Assembly (NCBI GenBank): GCA_000783305.1
Contig: JROE01000001.1
Span: 1-64,000 of the forward strand
Direction: 5' to 3'
Length of the DNA: 64,000 nucleotides
From: Sphingobacteriaceae bacterium DW12
Lineage (GTDB): Bacteria > Bacteroidota > Bacteroidia > Sphingobacteriales > Sphingobacteriaceae
A program made the translations under genes and the position numbers. The notes under the pieces were generated by a model that saw only the letters and a program-made list of their open reading frames with translations, did no database searches and was not told where the DNA came from. Below are positions 1 to 8,700 of this stretch, piece after piece (position 1 is the stretch's first letter; each line of letters begins with the position of its first letter).

Positions 1-254
1 TGCGCAATTTGTCTTGACACAAAGTTTGACCAAAGTCAAGACTGCATTCCTTTATGTTATCTCACCTTGAATAGGCTGAATGAATCTGAACTCGTTTCAC
101 TCAGACATAGATTCATTCTTTGCGCCTTATCATCGGTTCGATTACGCAGTCGGAAGGCTAGGTCGTTTTTAGGGATAGGGCGAATAATCTAGGTAGCGCC
201 TAACTTGACTATGGCTTTAAGACTGTGGGGGTGCTCGCTCTATGCATATCCCAT
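1..254. other. Intergenic, no gene recognised
   Basis: No convincing reading frame is seen. Two perfect inverted repeats are present: GTCTTGAC at 11-18 with GTCAAGAC at 35-42, and GAATGAATCT at 78-87 with AGATTCATTC at 109-118. Neither is followed by a clear T-run, so they could be operator-like dyads or weak terminators for the minus-strand gene ending at 255. Confidence 0.4.
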
Positions 255-479
255 CTAATAGGGTAATTCTTCGCATTCAAATCCCTTAGCCTGCAATAAA
301 CCGATGATGGCTTGCGCGCTTCGTGCTGGGGTGTCAATACGTAGAATTCGATCGCAGTCCTGTAGGTCGAAATTCCACTTGCCTGGATTGCAGTGGACAT
401 TCAAATCATATTCTAATGTCAAGATATCCTCTCGGGTCTCTACTGAGGTTTTAAACACATAAATCATGTTGGTCTTCAT
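255..479 (-). CDS. Small protein of unknown function, possible HMA-like fold
   Basis: This 74-residue protein starts at an ATG 19 bp after the stop of the siderophore-interacting protein, so the two are probably co-transcribed. It has no signal peptide or membrane segment. A short beta strand opens it (MIYVFKTSV), followed by a helix and the pattern DCDRILRID...AIIGLLQAKGFECEEL. This resembles the beta-alpha-beta-beta-alpha-beta layout of heavy-metal-associated (ferredoxin-like) domains, but the metal-binding CxxC is missing. I see only the pattern; the fold is inference. Its place at the end of an iron-related operon suggests an accessory role there. Function unknown. Confidence 0.6.
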   Translation of the reverse strand: MKTNMIYVFKTSVETREDILTLEYDLNVHCNPGKWNFDLQDCDRILRIDTPARSAQAIIGLLQAKGFECEELPY

Positions 480-498
480 TTTAATTCCTTATAGTATA

Positions 499-1209
499 TT
501 ACAATCCTTTCTTCCCCTGTAGCCAATAGCCTTGTGCATATAGGTGGCTCGCGCCATTATTTTTCAACACTTTTCGGAACGTTTGGATAGCCTTCACATT
601 GCCTGTCAATACAAAATTGGCCTCGATCCAACGGCTATCCATACATACTGGGAGCTCCCGAACCCATTCTTCATGGTAAAACAATTTATTTTTGGGGTAT
701 ATGCTATAGTTTTCCAATCCCAATAATGCTGGAACGTTTTTATTTATATCATCCAATTCGAGGTAAAATTTGAACGTATGTTTATTTTTCTTTAAAAAGG
801 GAAGTAGGGAGCAAGCTAAACCGAGGGAGGTTTCGTCTCCAAACAAGAACTGCCATTGCTTCTTCGGGTCGTATATCTTATGTCCCCTTGGACTACTGAT
901 GTAGAGTTGGTCACCTACACTGAGGCTGTGCGCATATTCGCTACCTGGACCGTTGCCGTGAATATGAAAGATAATATCTAGGATGCCTTCACGACTGTCG
1001 TGGTATGCAACGGTGTAATTCCGGTACTCCGTCTCATTGACGCGAATCACGCAGGCATAGCCGATTTGAAAATTCATTCGCGAGATATTGGCTTGAAAGC
1101 GCACTTTTTTTAAATATGGGCTGAGGTATGTGGTGGCGAGTACCTCAGCACGTTGGCCAACAAGGCTTTCGAGTAATCCACCTGCCCATTTGGGTATGCT
1201 TGATATCAT
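499..1209 (-). CDS. Siderophore-interacting protein (FAD-dependent ferric-siderophore reductase family)
   Basis: The 236-residue cytoplasmic protein has the SIP (ViuB/YqjH-like) layout. An N-terminal FAD-binding barrel carries RNYT (63-66) and GNGPGS (85-90). A C-terminal NAD(P)H-type domain carries GDETSLG (124-130), the family's GDE(T/S) signature. Members reduce ferric iron in imported chelates with NAD(P)H and release Fe2+. The gene follows the AraC regulator by 77 bp and is divergent from the TonB receptor/CobN operon, which fits a reductive step in the same uptake pathway. It lacks the long C-terminal extension of some homologues. The family call is secure; the actual substrate (siderophore or heme iron) is not shown by sequence. 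Confidence 0.85.
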   Translation of the reverse strand: MISSIPKWAGGLLESLVGQRAEVLATTYLSPYLKKVRFQANISRMNFQIGYACVIRVNETEYRNYTVAYHDSREGILDIIFHIHGNGPGSEYAHSLSVGDQLYISSPRGHKIYDPKKQWQFLFGDETSLGLACSLLPFLKKNKHTFKFYLELDDINKNVPALLGLENYSIYPKNKLFYHEEWVRELPVCMDSRWIEANFVLTGNVKAIQTFRKVLKNNGASHLYAQGYWLQGKKGL

Positions 1210-1286
1210 GTTTTCCTTTTTTGTTCATCACAAAGGAACGCTGATTTCGTAGTTCAAACAATGGAATAAAGGAAGGAAGTATTGGA

Positions 1287-2183
1287 CTAAACGTGGTTTT
1301 TATCACGGAATGCCAAAGCAGACATACCGACAGCTTTACGGAAGAATCGGGAGAAATAGGCGTAATCTTCAAAGCCTAATGTGTCGGCAATTTCTTTTAC
1401 GGATTTGTCTGAATGGTAGAGCAATCGTTTGGCCTCCAATATCAGACGTTGTTGTATATGATAGGACACAGGGTGGCCAGTGGCTTCCTTGACGCATTCG
1501 TTTAAATAAGAAGTAGCGATATTAAGGGCTTCGGCATAGGCGGTGGGGCGCTTAATCGTCAGAAAGTCTCGCTGCAGCGCAAGTTTGAAATTCTTGGTAA
1601 TCACCTCTGATCTGGAAAGCTTATCAGCCGTGTTGGCGACTTCTAAATATTGCGAAGTGAGCAACCCAATCAAGGTATTGCAACTGTCTTTTAACAAGGT
1701 GTTGTACAATCGCTCATGTCTACGCTGAGATAGTGTAATCGATAATGAAACACTGTCGGATAAGATGGAAAATACCTCTCGCTCCAATAGTAGCGGCTTT
1801 AAGGGTGCAATCTCTTCTAATAAATGAAGGTATACGGGATTGATATTTTCACTGCTGATTCCCAGAAAGCTACCGCTGACACTTTCCATCGCGATGATGC
1901 GATGCACTTGATGTGGGTGGGTGTATAGGATTGAAAAGGGAGTTATGGTGTATTGCTGAAAATCAATCTCGATATCGGTAGTGCCCTTTTCTAACAAGAA
2001 AAAGGAATGATAGTCGTCGCGATGCGACCGTCGAGCATCATCCAAACTCATGATGTCTTGCTCATCAAAGGAAGCCTTAGCGATAACGATGCCGCTGTTG
2101 GACTCATCGGTCATCGTCTTTGTCGGAATGAACTTTTCTTTCTTACGCATGGGGTTAACTTGTATATCGGAGAGCGTCATCAT
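1287..2183 (-). CDS. AraC-family transcriptional regulator
   Basis: This 298-residue protein has an N-terminal cupin-like sensing region (about 40-180). The C-terminal two-helix AraC/XylS DNA-binding domain (about 200-298) includes KSVKEIADTLGFEDYAYFSRFFRKAVGMS, of which the GFEDYAYFSRFF part is the classical second HTH. It is first in a minus-strand operon with the SIP and the 74-residue gene, and divergent from the TonB receptor across a 265-bp gap. The natural inference is that it controls both units in response to an iron-related ligand. The start is one of two adjacent ATGs; a later Met (residue 12) is also possible. Confidence 0.85.
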   Translation of the reverse strand: MMTLSDIQVNPMRKKEKFIPTKTMTDESNSGIVIAKASFDEQDIMSLDDARRSHRDDYHSFFLLEKGTTDIEIDFQQYTITPFSILYTHPHQVHRIIAMESVSGSFLGISSENINPVYLHLLEEIAPLKPLLLEREVFSILSDSVSLSITLSQRRHERLYNTLLKDSCNTLIGLLTSQYLEVANTADKLSRSEVITKNFKLALQRDFLTIKRPTAYAEALNIATSYLNECVKEATGHPVSYHIQQRLILEAKRLLYHSDKSVKEIADTLGFEDYAYFSRFFRKAVGMSALAFRDKNHV

Positions 2184-2393
2184 TACGCTTTCTAATGCTT
2201 GTAAAAATACTAGAAAATAATGAAGTGTCCTCGATACAAAGAAAGTAGACGTCTCTCGTTAATAAAGATGACGTAGGGTATACATTAGGTCTCACTAGTC
2301 AGCTCGATCTTGATCAGTCCCTCAAATGTTGCTCCGACTACCTACGTAGATACAACCTCCTACTCATGTATGAAATATTTATATGCATCTTTG

Positions 2394-2424
2394 TTGCATT
2401 TAAAATTATTTATATCTATAATTG
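2394..2424 (+). promoter_or_regulatory. Candidate Bacteroidota promoter and dyad before the TonB receptor operon
   Basis: TTG (2394-2396), a 20-bp spacer and TATAATTG (2417-2424) approximate the Bacteroidota TTG-N19/20-TAnnTTTG promoter and would start transcription some 15-20 bp before the ATG at 2449. The element is framed by GTTGCA (2394-2399) and TGCAAC (2423-2428). TTGCATTT is repeated directly at 2395-2402 and 2433-2440, so a repressor or activator site may overlap it. The regulator is not identified. Confidence 0.4.
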
Positions 2425-2448
2425 CAACATTATTGCATTTTATAAACT

Positions 2449-4791
2449 ATGAACACATTATATTCTCCTCCACGAACCTATCGACGAAACTTTCGACGAT
2501 TACAGCGCCAATTCGGCTTACTTGTATTATTTAGTTTATTCTTATTCGACGTCTATGGACAGCACAAAGCAGCAGAGATACCCATATTTGTTGGTTCCCT
2601 CCAAGATTCATTGGGTGAGCCCATTAGTGGTGCTTCCATCCAGCAGCGCGGCAAAGGCATCGTCGCGGTGAGCGATCGTTACGGTAAATTTAGATTGCAT
2701 CTAGCCAAACCCACTGCCGTATTGGTGCAGCATGTGGGATTTGAAGCATTAGAGTTGAATCTACGAGCTACTCCGGATAGTAGCCAACAACATTGGATGA
2801 TGAAACGCAAATCGAGCTTCTTGGACATGGTGACCGTTACAGCATCTACCTTGCCTAAGGAGCTGCGCCAGATTTCCTCCAGTGTATCTATCTTGCAAAA
2901 GGATGCACCTGAACTTCGGCAGTTGCAGAGTATTGATGAGGCCCTATCATACATGCCAGGTGTGATGGTGGATAGGAGCAGAGGGCTCACGACCACCGGT
3001 ACGCATACAGGGGTGATACTGCGTGGCACGGGGTCGGCTAACCGCACCTTGGTATTGAAAGATGGTGTGCCCATCAACGATGCTTACACCGGTGGTGTGT
3101 CTGAATGGAACAGCTTGGCAACCAATAGCATCGAGCGTATAGAAGTGGTGCGTGGCCCGGGCTCCTCTATATACGGATCCAGCTCCATGGGCGGAACCAT
3201 CAATCTGGTGACCCAAAAGCCAACAGATGCACCACTATTTGGGGCCGATCTGCGCTATGGGTCGATGAATACCTACCAAGCAAGTGTTAAATTGGGAAAG
3301 CGATTTGGAAAGCGCTGGGGCGCTCTGGGATTTGCAGAGTACAAAACGACGGACGGCTATGCGTATATGGCAGACAGTCTATGGAAGGACTATTATCAAA
3401 AGCCACAGACTTCATTGCTCAATATCAACACCAAGCTCACCTATGATTTTGATAATGGCGGTACGTTGACGGCGACAGCCGACTTTAATAGGCAGAAGCC
3501 ATTGACGGGCACATCGATACTGTATGATGAGAGCAGCATGACGGGCAATTATCAACTGCGCTACCAAAATAACAAAGCTCGCTTTGCGCCGGATATATTG
3601 GCTTATTATAATGTGCAGAATCGAATGACTACGGCACTCAATTGGAATGCCAAAGACGAAGCATTTAATAGTACGAGCTACCTATCCAGAGTACCGTTAG
3701 ACACCTATGGTATCCTTGCTAAAGTGAGCCATCGGGTAGGTATCAACGATTTGACAGTCGGTGCTGATTTACGCTTTACTGAGGTCGTTTCGAGCAAGGA
3801 ATATCCGGAGAAGGGCATGCAGAATTTTAGTGGCCGACAGGATTTTGTTTCCTTATTCATCAATGATGATTTGCGATTTTCAGATAGGCTACATGCCAAC
3901 CTAGGCCTGCGGCTTGACCATTGGGCGAATCGAGAGGGATATTTCTTTGACAATCTTTCGGGCAAAGAAGTCACGATAGATTATGATGCAGCGCGTTCTA
4001 CTGTGTTGACCCCCAAAGTTGGCCTTACGTATGAGCTGCTCTCCAATGTGCGTCTTCGATCTGTATATGCGACAGGCTTTAGGGCGCCGGCTGCATACTA
4101 TATGTATAACGCTGCTCCATTGGGCTCTTCCTTTCGCTTGGGTAATCCTGAGTTGAAGCCCGAACGTATGCGGTATTCTATTGATTTCGGAGCTGATCTT
4201 CAATTGATGGAGCAACTCGAGTTGTCAGCGACGGTATATACATCTGAGTACAGTGATTTTCTGGCTGCTGTATTGATCGATCCCGCCGAAGTGCCGTCGT
4301 ATTTTGACCCCGGCAACTTGCCGGTACGCCAATATATTAATATTGGGAAGGTTGGGTTGTGGGGAGTAGAGGGTTCTGCAAAATACCGGATATCATCCGT
4401 ATTGACGACACAAGTGAGCTATTTCTACAATCAATCGGAGATTAAGAAATATGAGACCAATCCAGAATATGTAGGTAAGGAGATGAGTGACAATCCCCAT
4501 AATATATACTCGGCTGCACTGATTTATGACCATCCGCATGTGGGGCATGCGAGCATATGGGGTAGACATACAGGTTCTTTCTTCGGTGATCTGGAGAATA
4601 CCGCGGAGAAGAAAATGGAGTCGGTGAGTGTAGTGGATCTTAAGCTTGCTAGAAACTTTGGACCAATAGGTGTAAATCTCACCGTGAACAACCTATTCGA
4701 CAAACTTTACTATGGCAGCTACACTTCGGCCAAGAGCTACTATTATGCTCCAGCAAGGACGATACTGCTAGGCATTAATTACAACTTATAA
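2449..4791 (+). CDS. TonB-dependent outer-membrane receptor (HmuR-like)
   Basis: The 780-residue protein has a positively charged N-terminus with a signal peptide ending near VYGQ. A carboxypeptidase-regulatory-like domain (about 48-110) follows, then a TonB plug (about 125-235, with GVILRG and ERIEVVRGPGSSIYGS) and a 22-strand-type barrel ending in the aromatic-rich LLGINYNL. The barrel contains GFRAP (near 543) and GNPELKPE (near 563), which are FRAP/NPxL-type boxes known from heme receptors such as HmuR. It heads an operon with ExbB-like, DUF2149 and CobN-like genes, the set found in Bacteroidota hmu loci. Heme or another tetrapyrrole is therefore the favoured substrate, by context. A cobalamin or siderophore receptor remains possible. 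Confidence 0.85.
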   Translation: MNTLYSPPRTYRRNFRRLQRQFGLLVLFSLFLFDVYGQHKAAEIPIFVGSLQDSLGEPISGASIQQRGKGIVAVSDRYGKFRLHLAKPTAVLVQHVGFEALELNLRATPDSSQQHWMMKRKSSFLDMVTVTASTLPKELRQISSSVSILQKDAPELRQLQSIDEALSYMPGVMVDRSRGLTTTGTHTGVILRGTGSANRTLVLKDGVPINDAYTGGVSEWNSLATNSIERIEVVRGPGSSIYGSSSMGGTINLVTQKPTDAPLFGADLRYGSMNTYQASVKLGKRFGKRWGALGFAEYKTTDGYAYMADSLWKDYYQKPQTSLLNINTKLTYDFDNGGTLTATADFNRQKPLTGTSILYDESSMTGNYQLRYQNNKARFAPDILAYYNVQNRMTTALNWNAKDEAFNSTSYLSRVPLDTYGILAKVSHRVGINDLTVGADLRFTEVVSSKEYPEKGMQNFSGRQDFVSLFINDDLRFSDRLHANLGLRLDHWANREGYFFDNLSGKEVTIDYDAARSTVLTPKVGLTYELLSNVRLRSVYATGFRAPAAYYMYNAAPLGSSFRLGNPELKPERMRYSIDFGADLQLMEQLELSATVYTSEYSDFLAAVLIDPAEVPSYFDPGNLPVRQYINIGKVGLWGVEGSAKYRISSVLTTQVSYFYNQSEIKKYETNPEYVGKEMSDNPHNIYSAALIYDHPHVGHASIWGRHTGSFFGDLENTAEKKMESVSVVDLKLARNFGPIGVNLTVNNLFDKLYYGSYTSAKSYYYAPARTILLGINYNL

Positions 4792-4801
4792 AATAGAAAT
4801 C

Positions 4802-5392
4802 ATGCTAACATTTATAGAACAGATCCTTTTTCAACTCGCAAATTGGCTACACCTACCAGTATTTCTAGGATTATTGGCGATGGTATGCTGGGTGGCGTGG
4901 TCATGTGGTGCCTTATTGCGCGAAGCGCTTAGCTGTAAGCGTGATGGTCGCGTCAATGCTTTTTTCGAACAAAATAGCGAAGAGATCAGCATTTGCTTGG
5001 CCGATAAGGATAATGCGGATATCAATCTTACCGAATTGGTGCAAAAATGGGAAAAGAAAGAAAATGAAAAATTGGATCGTATCCGATTCTTGATAAAGGT
5101 GGCACCTTCATTAGGATTAGTGGGTACTTTAATTCCTATGGGGCAAGCACTTGCGACGCTATCTACGGGTGATATGTCTGCTATGGCCAACCACATGGTT
5201 GTTGCATTTACGGCAACCATCGTGGGACTGGCCTGCGGTATTGTCGCTTATATGATCACCTTGAAGAAGGAGCAGTGGCTTGCGAAGGATTTCTTGACTT
5301 GCGAAGTTGTACTGGAACGACAACTGCGGAAAGCAACGGATGGTCGTCAATTAGATAACAGAATACAAGAGCATAATCTAAGTATACAATGA
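4802..5392 (+). CDS. MotA/TolQ/ExbB-family protein (HmuU-like)
   Basis: This 196-residue inner-membrane protein has three predicted membrane segments: about 15-40, 100-125 and 135-155. The MotA/TolQ/ExbB core APSLGLVGTLIPMGQAL lies near 102-118. It starts 10 bp after the receptor gene and overlaps the DUF2149 gene by four bases (ATGA), indicating translational coupling. In Bacteroidota hmu operons an ExbB-like and a DUF2149 protein always accompany the receptor and CobN-like protein. They probably form a dedicated proton-motive-force motor for the TonB receptor or for the CobN homologue. The family call is firm; the coupling role is inference. Confidence 0.85.
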   Translation: MLTFIEQILFQLANWLHLPVFLGLLAMVCWVAWSCGALLREALSCKRDGRVNAFFEQNSEEISICLADKDNADINLTELVQKWEKKENEKLDRIRFLIKVAPSLGLVGTLIPMGQALATLSTGDMSAMANHMVVAFTATIVGLACGIVAYMITLKKEQWLAKDFLTCEVVLERQLRKATDGRQLDNRIQEHNLSIQ

Positions 5393-5730
5393 TGAGATTA
5401 TTGAATAAAGATAGATATGATGTTGTGCGCCCTCCATTGGAAGATCCCATCAGCGGTGTGGCTAACTTGTTCGACATTAGCGTAGTGCTGATTGTAGCCA
5501 TGATTATGGCCCTTATGTCGGCTTTGAATGTGCTCGATCTTTTCGATCCGGAAACCGAAATGACGATGACCAAGAAGAATAAAGACGGCCAGATGGAAAT
5601 CATCACGAAGAAAGGCAAGCAAATCAATGTAAAGAAGATATCACCAGAAGAAGCCGCTGGTCAAGGCGAGCGACTAGGTACGGCTTATCAATTGGATGAT
5701 GGACAAGTCATCTATATCCCAGAGAAGTAA
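5389..5730 (+). CDS. DUF2149 family protein (HmuV-like, ExbD-like partner)
   Basis: The 113-residue protein has one membrane segment (about 27-47, ISVVLIVAMIMALMSALNVL). A short cytoplasmic N-terminus containing DPISGVANLFD precedes it, and a polar C-terminal periplasmic part follows. This single-span topology mirrors ExbD/TolR, the partner of ExbB. DUF2149 proteins are encoded beside CobN and ExbB homologues in Bacteroidota and archaea. The start overlaps the stop of the ExbB-like gene, and the CobN-like gene begins two bases after its stop codon ends. The three are clearly one translational unit. Confidence 0.8.
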   Translation: MMRLLNKDRYDVVRPPLEDPISGVANLFDISVVLIVAMIMALMSALNVLDLFDPETEMTMTKKNKDGQMEIITKKGKQINVKKISPEEAAGQGERLGTAYQLDDGQVIYIPEK

Positions 5731-5731
5731 G

Positions 5732-8700
5732 ATGGACATAAAAAAAATAGGACTTGGTTGTTGGTTGGTGTTTTTCATGTTGCTGCATATACCATACGGT
5801 ATAGCGCAGCAACTGAAAAACCAAAAGCGTATTGCGCTTCTGGTATCAGACAACTATAGTAAGCCTGTGGCGGATGCCATCGGATTGTTACAGCGGGAAC
5901 CGGGATTTTCCTCTCGTTTTGAGGTGATAAACGGTCAAAGTGGTCAGGCTTCCATTGAATCTGCCGATATGGTCATCTGCTATGTACATACCTCGCAGAT
6001 GCTACAGCGCTACACCCCGCAAATGCAGCAGGTGGTGCAACGAGGGGGGTGGGTATATGCTGTGGGGAGTAGTCCAGAGGCTGACAACTATCGGAAGTGG
6101 GGCATGCGATTTGACAAGACAGTAGATGATTATTTTGAGAATCCCAGTGCGGCAAACATCAAAGAGCTAGTCCTACTGTTGGTGGTGCGGCATCTAGGGG
6201 CGAGCTTCAGTACGAAGCCCCCTCAAGTATATCCAGAACAGGGTATCGTAGACTGGCGTACAGGACAGATTTATACGTCATTTGCAGCTTTTGAGGACGC
6301 TAGTGGTATGAAAGGTGTAGGATTGCCCACGGTAGGGCTCTATGCTTTCCGTTATGAATTTGTCACTGGTCAAGATGCCTACCTGCGTGACTATGCGCGT
6401 GGATTTGCGGATGCTGGATATCAGGTATTGCTATTCTATGGCTTTCCGCTGGATAAAGCGCTGAAAGCATACTGCATGGACAGTCTTGGTAAAGCCAGAA
6501 TCGATGCATTGGTCAGCTTTTCTTCTCTTCCTGGTGGAACCCCAGAACGCGTAGCCGAGAGCTTTTCGAGGCTAGGGGTGCCGGTCATCAATGGCGTCAC
6601 AAGCAGTAAAAGTCTAGCTGAGTGGAAAGTTGACAAGGTTGGCATAGCCATAGCGGAACGCACCATGGCCTTTGTACGCCCCGAGATCATGGGGCAAATA
6701 CAACCGACGGTCGTAGCTACACAGGAGCTTTATACCGATAGTGTAGGCCTTGTCTTCAAGCAGAAAATGGCCTTGCCGGGGCGTGTGGAGAATCTGGTCG
6801 AAAAGGTAAAAGCTTGGTCGCAGTTAAGGCGCCTTCGTAATGATGAAAAAGACGTCACCTTAATTTATTATAATGGCCACCCAGGCAAGCATAATATAGG
6901 TGCCAGTTACCTCAATGTGCTGCCAAAGAGTATGCACAGCATCTTGCAAGCGTTGCAACAAAACGGATATGACCTAGGGAGAATCCTGCCGACAGCGGAC
7001 AAAATCTTCAATGATGTGATGAAGGGTGGGCGTAATATCGGCACTTGGGCACCTGGAGAATTGACACGTATGGTCCAGCAAGATAATCCAGTGTTGATAC
7101 CTATGGAAACCTATAGGAAATGGTTTGCTGAATTAAATCCTCAGTTTCAGGAGCAGGTGGTTCGCAAATGGGGCGTGCCTGATTCAGCGCACATTATGGT
7201 TTGGAAGGATGCACAGCATCGTGCTTTTTTGGTGCTTCCACAAGTGAATTTTGGGAGAGTACATCTCATGCCTCAACCCGCGCGTGGTTGGGAAGAAGAC
7301 GACGAAGCCATCTTCCATGATATCAACTTGCCCCCTCATCACCAATACATTGCATTCTATTTGTATCTACAGCATCAATCGAAGACCAATGCACTGATTC
7401 ACCTCGGTACGCACGGCACCTTAGAGTGGCTCTCGGGTAGGGAAGCGGGAGCTGATAACAGTGATGCGGCCGACGCATTATTGGGAGGTATGGTGAATAT
7501 ATATCCCTATATCATGGACAATGTAGGGGAGGGCACACAAGCTAAGCGTAGGGGCGGGGCTGTCATTATCGATCACCTGACGCCTCCTTTTCAGGAAGCG
7601 GGCCTACGCCCCGAGCTACGCCAACTGGCTGGGGCTATCAATGACTATACTACGGCAATGGATAAAAGTCCTGTATTGGCTGCGGCGCATCTAAAGGAGG
7701 TCAACCGATTGGCGAAGAGCAGTAATCTGTTGCGTGACTTGGATATTGCTCATGAACTGCATCACCAGGATATTCAGCTATTGGAACATTACCTGCAAGA
7801 GCTGAATGAAAAGCAGACGCCTATGGGTATGCATACCTTTGGTGTATCTCCAGATTCTACACAAGCCATGTTGACAGCCCAAGCGATGGTCAATAGACAG
7901 AAAACGCTGTCTGAAGACGAGTTGAAACTACAACGAGCTGATTACTATGCGCGCCTATTGGCCAGTGGTCCGGCCGAAATGCAGGCATTATTGGATGGCT
8001 TGGACGGCAAGTACATAGCGCCTGCCACGGGTAATGATCCGATTCGAAATCCAGATGCGTTGCCAACTGGTAAAAATTTTTATGCTTTCGATCCCTCACG
8101 GATGCCCTCACCGGGAATCTATGAAGCAGGAGAACGCTTGGCGACAGAACTTGTGGAGTCCTATCGTCAAAAGCATGGTGGACGTTATCCCGATAAGATA
8201 GCCTTCAACCTATGGTCTGTCGAGACCATACGTCATGAGGGGATTATGGAAGCTCAACTCTTGAGTCTATTGGGCATACGTCCACAATATGATGGCTTTG
8301 GCAAGGTCAAAGGGGTAGAACGCATTTCTCGGGATAGCTTAGGAAGGCCTCGTGTAGATGTCGTAATTACGCCCTCGGGTCTCTATCGTGATATGTTTCC
8401 GCAAATGATGCAGCTTATCGACCAAGCGGTGGTATTGGCTTATACGTCACCTGAATTGGATAATGCGGTACGCCAACATGTCGACTCCACCAAACAGCAA
8501 CTGTCAGAGATGGGAATCACGGATAGCACGCTGCGTGAGCGGCTTGCACTGGTTCGGCTTTTCGGGTCGGAGTCGGGCAGTTATGGCATAGGTGTAGATC
8601 GTGCTGTGCAAGCATCCGATAAATGGGAAAGTAACACTTCAGTAGCATCGGTATATTTTAACCGGTCAAGTCACCTGTATGGACAGGGGTTCTGGGGGGT

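Noticed and set aside
2310..2534. 74-codon frame before the TonB receptor
   Set aside because: It overlaps the receptor start in another frame and covers the promoter region.
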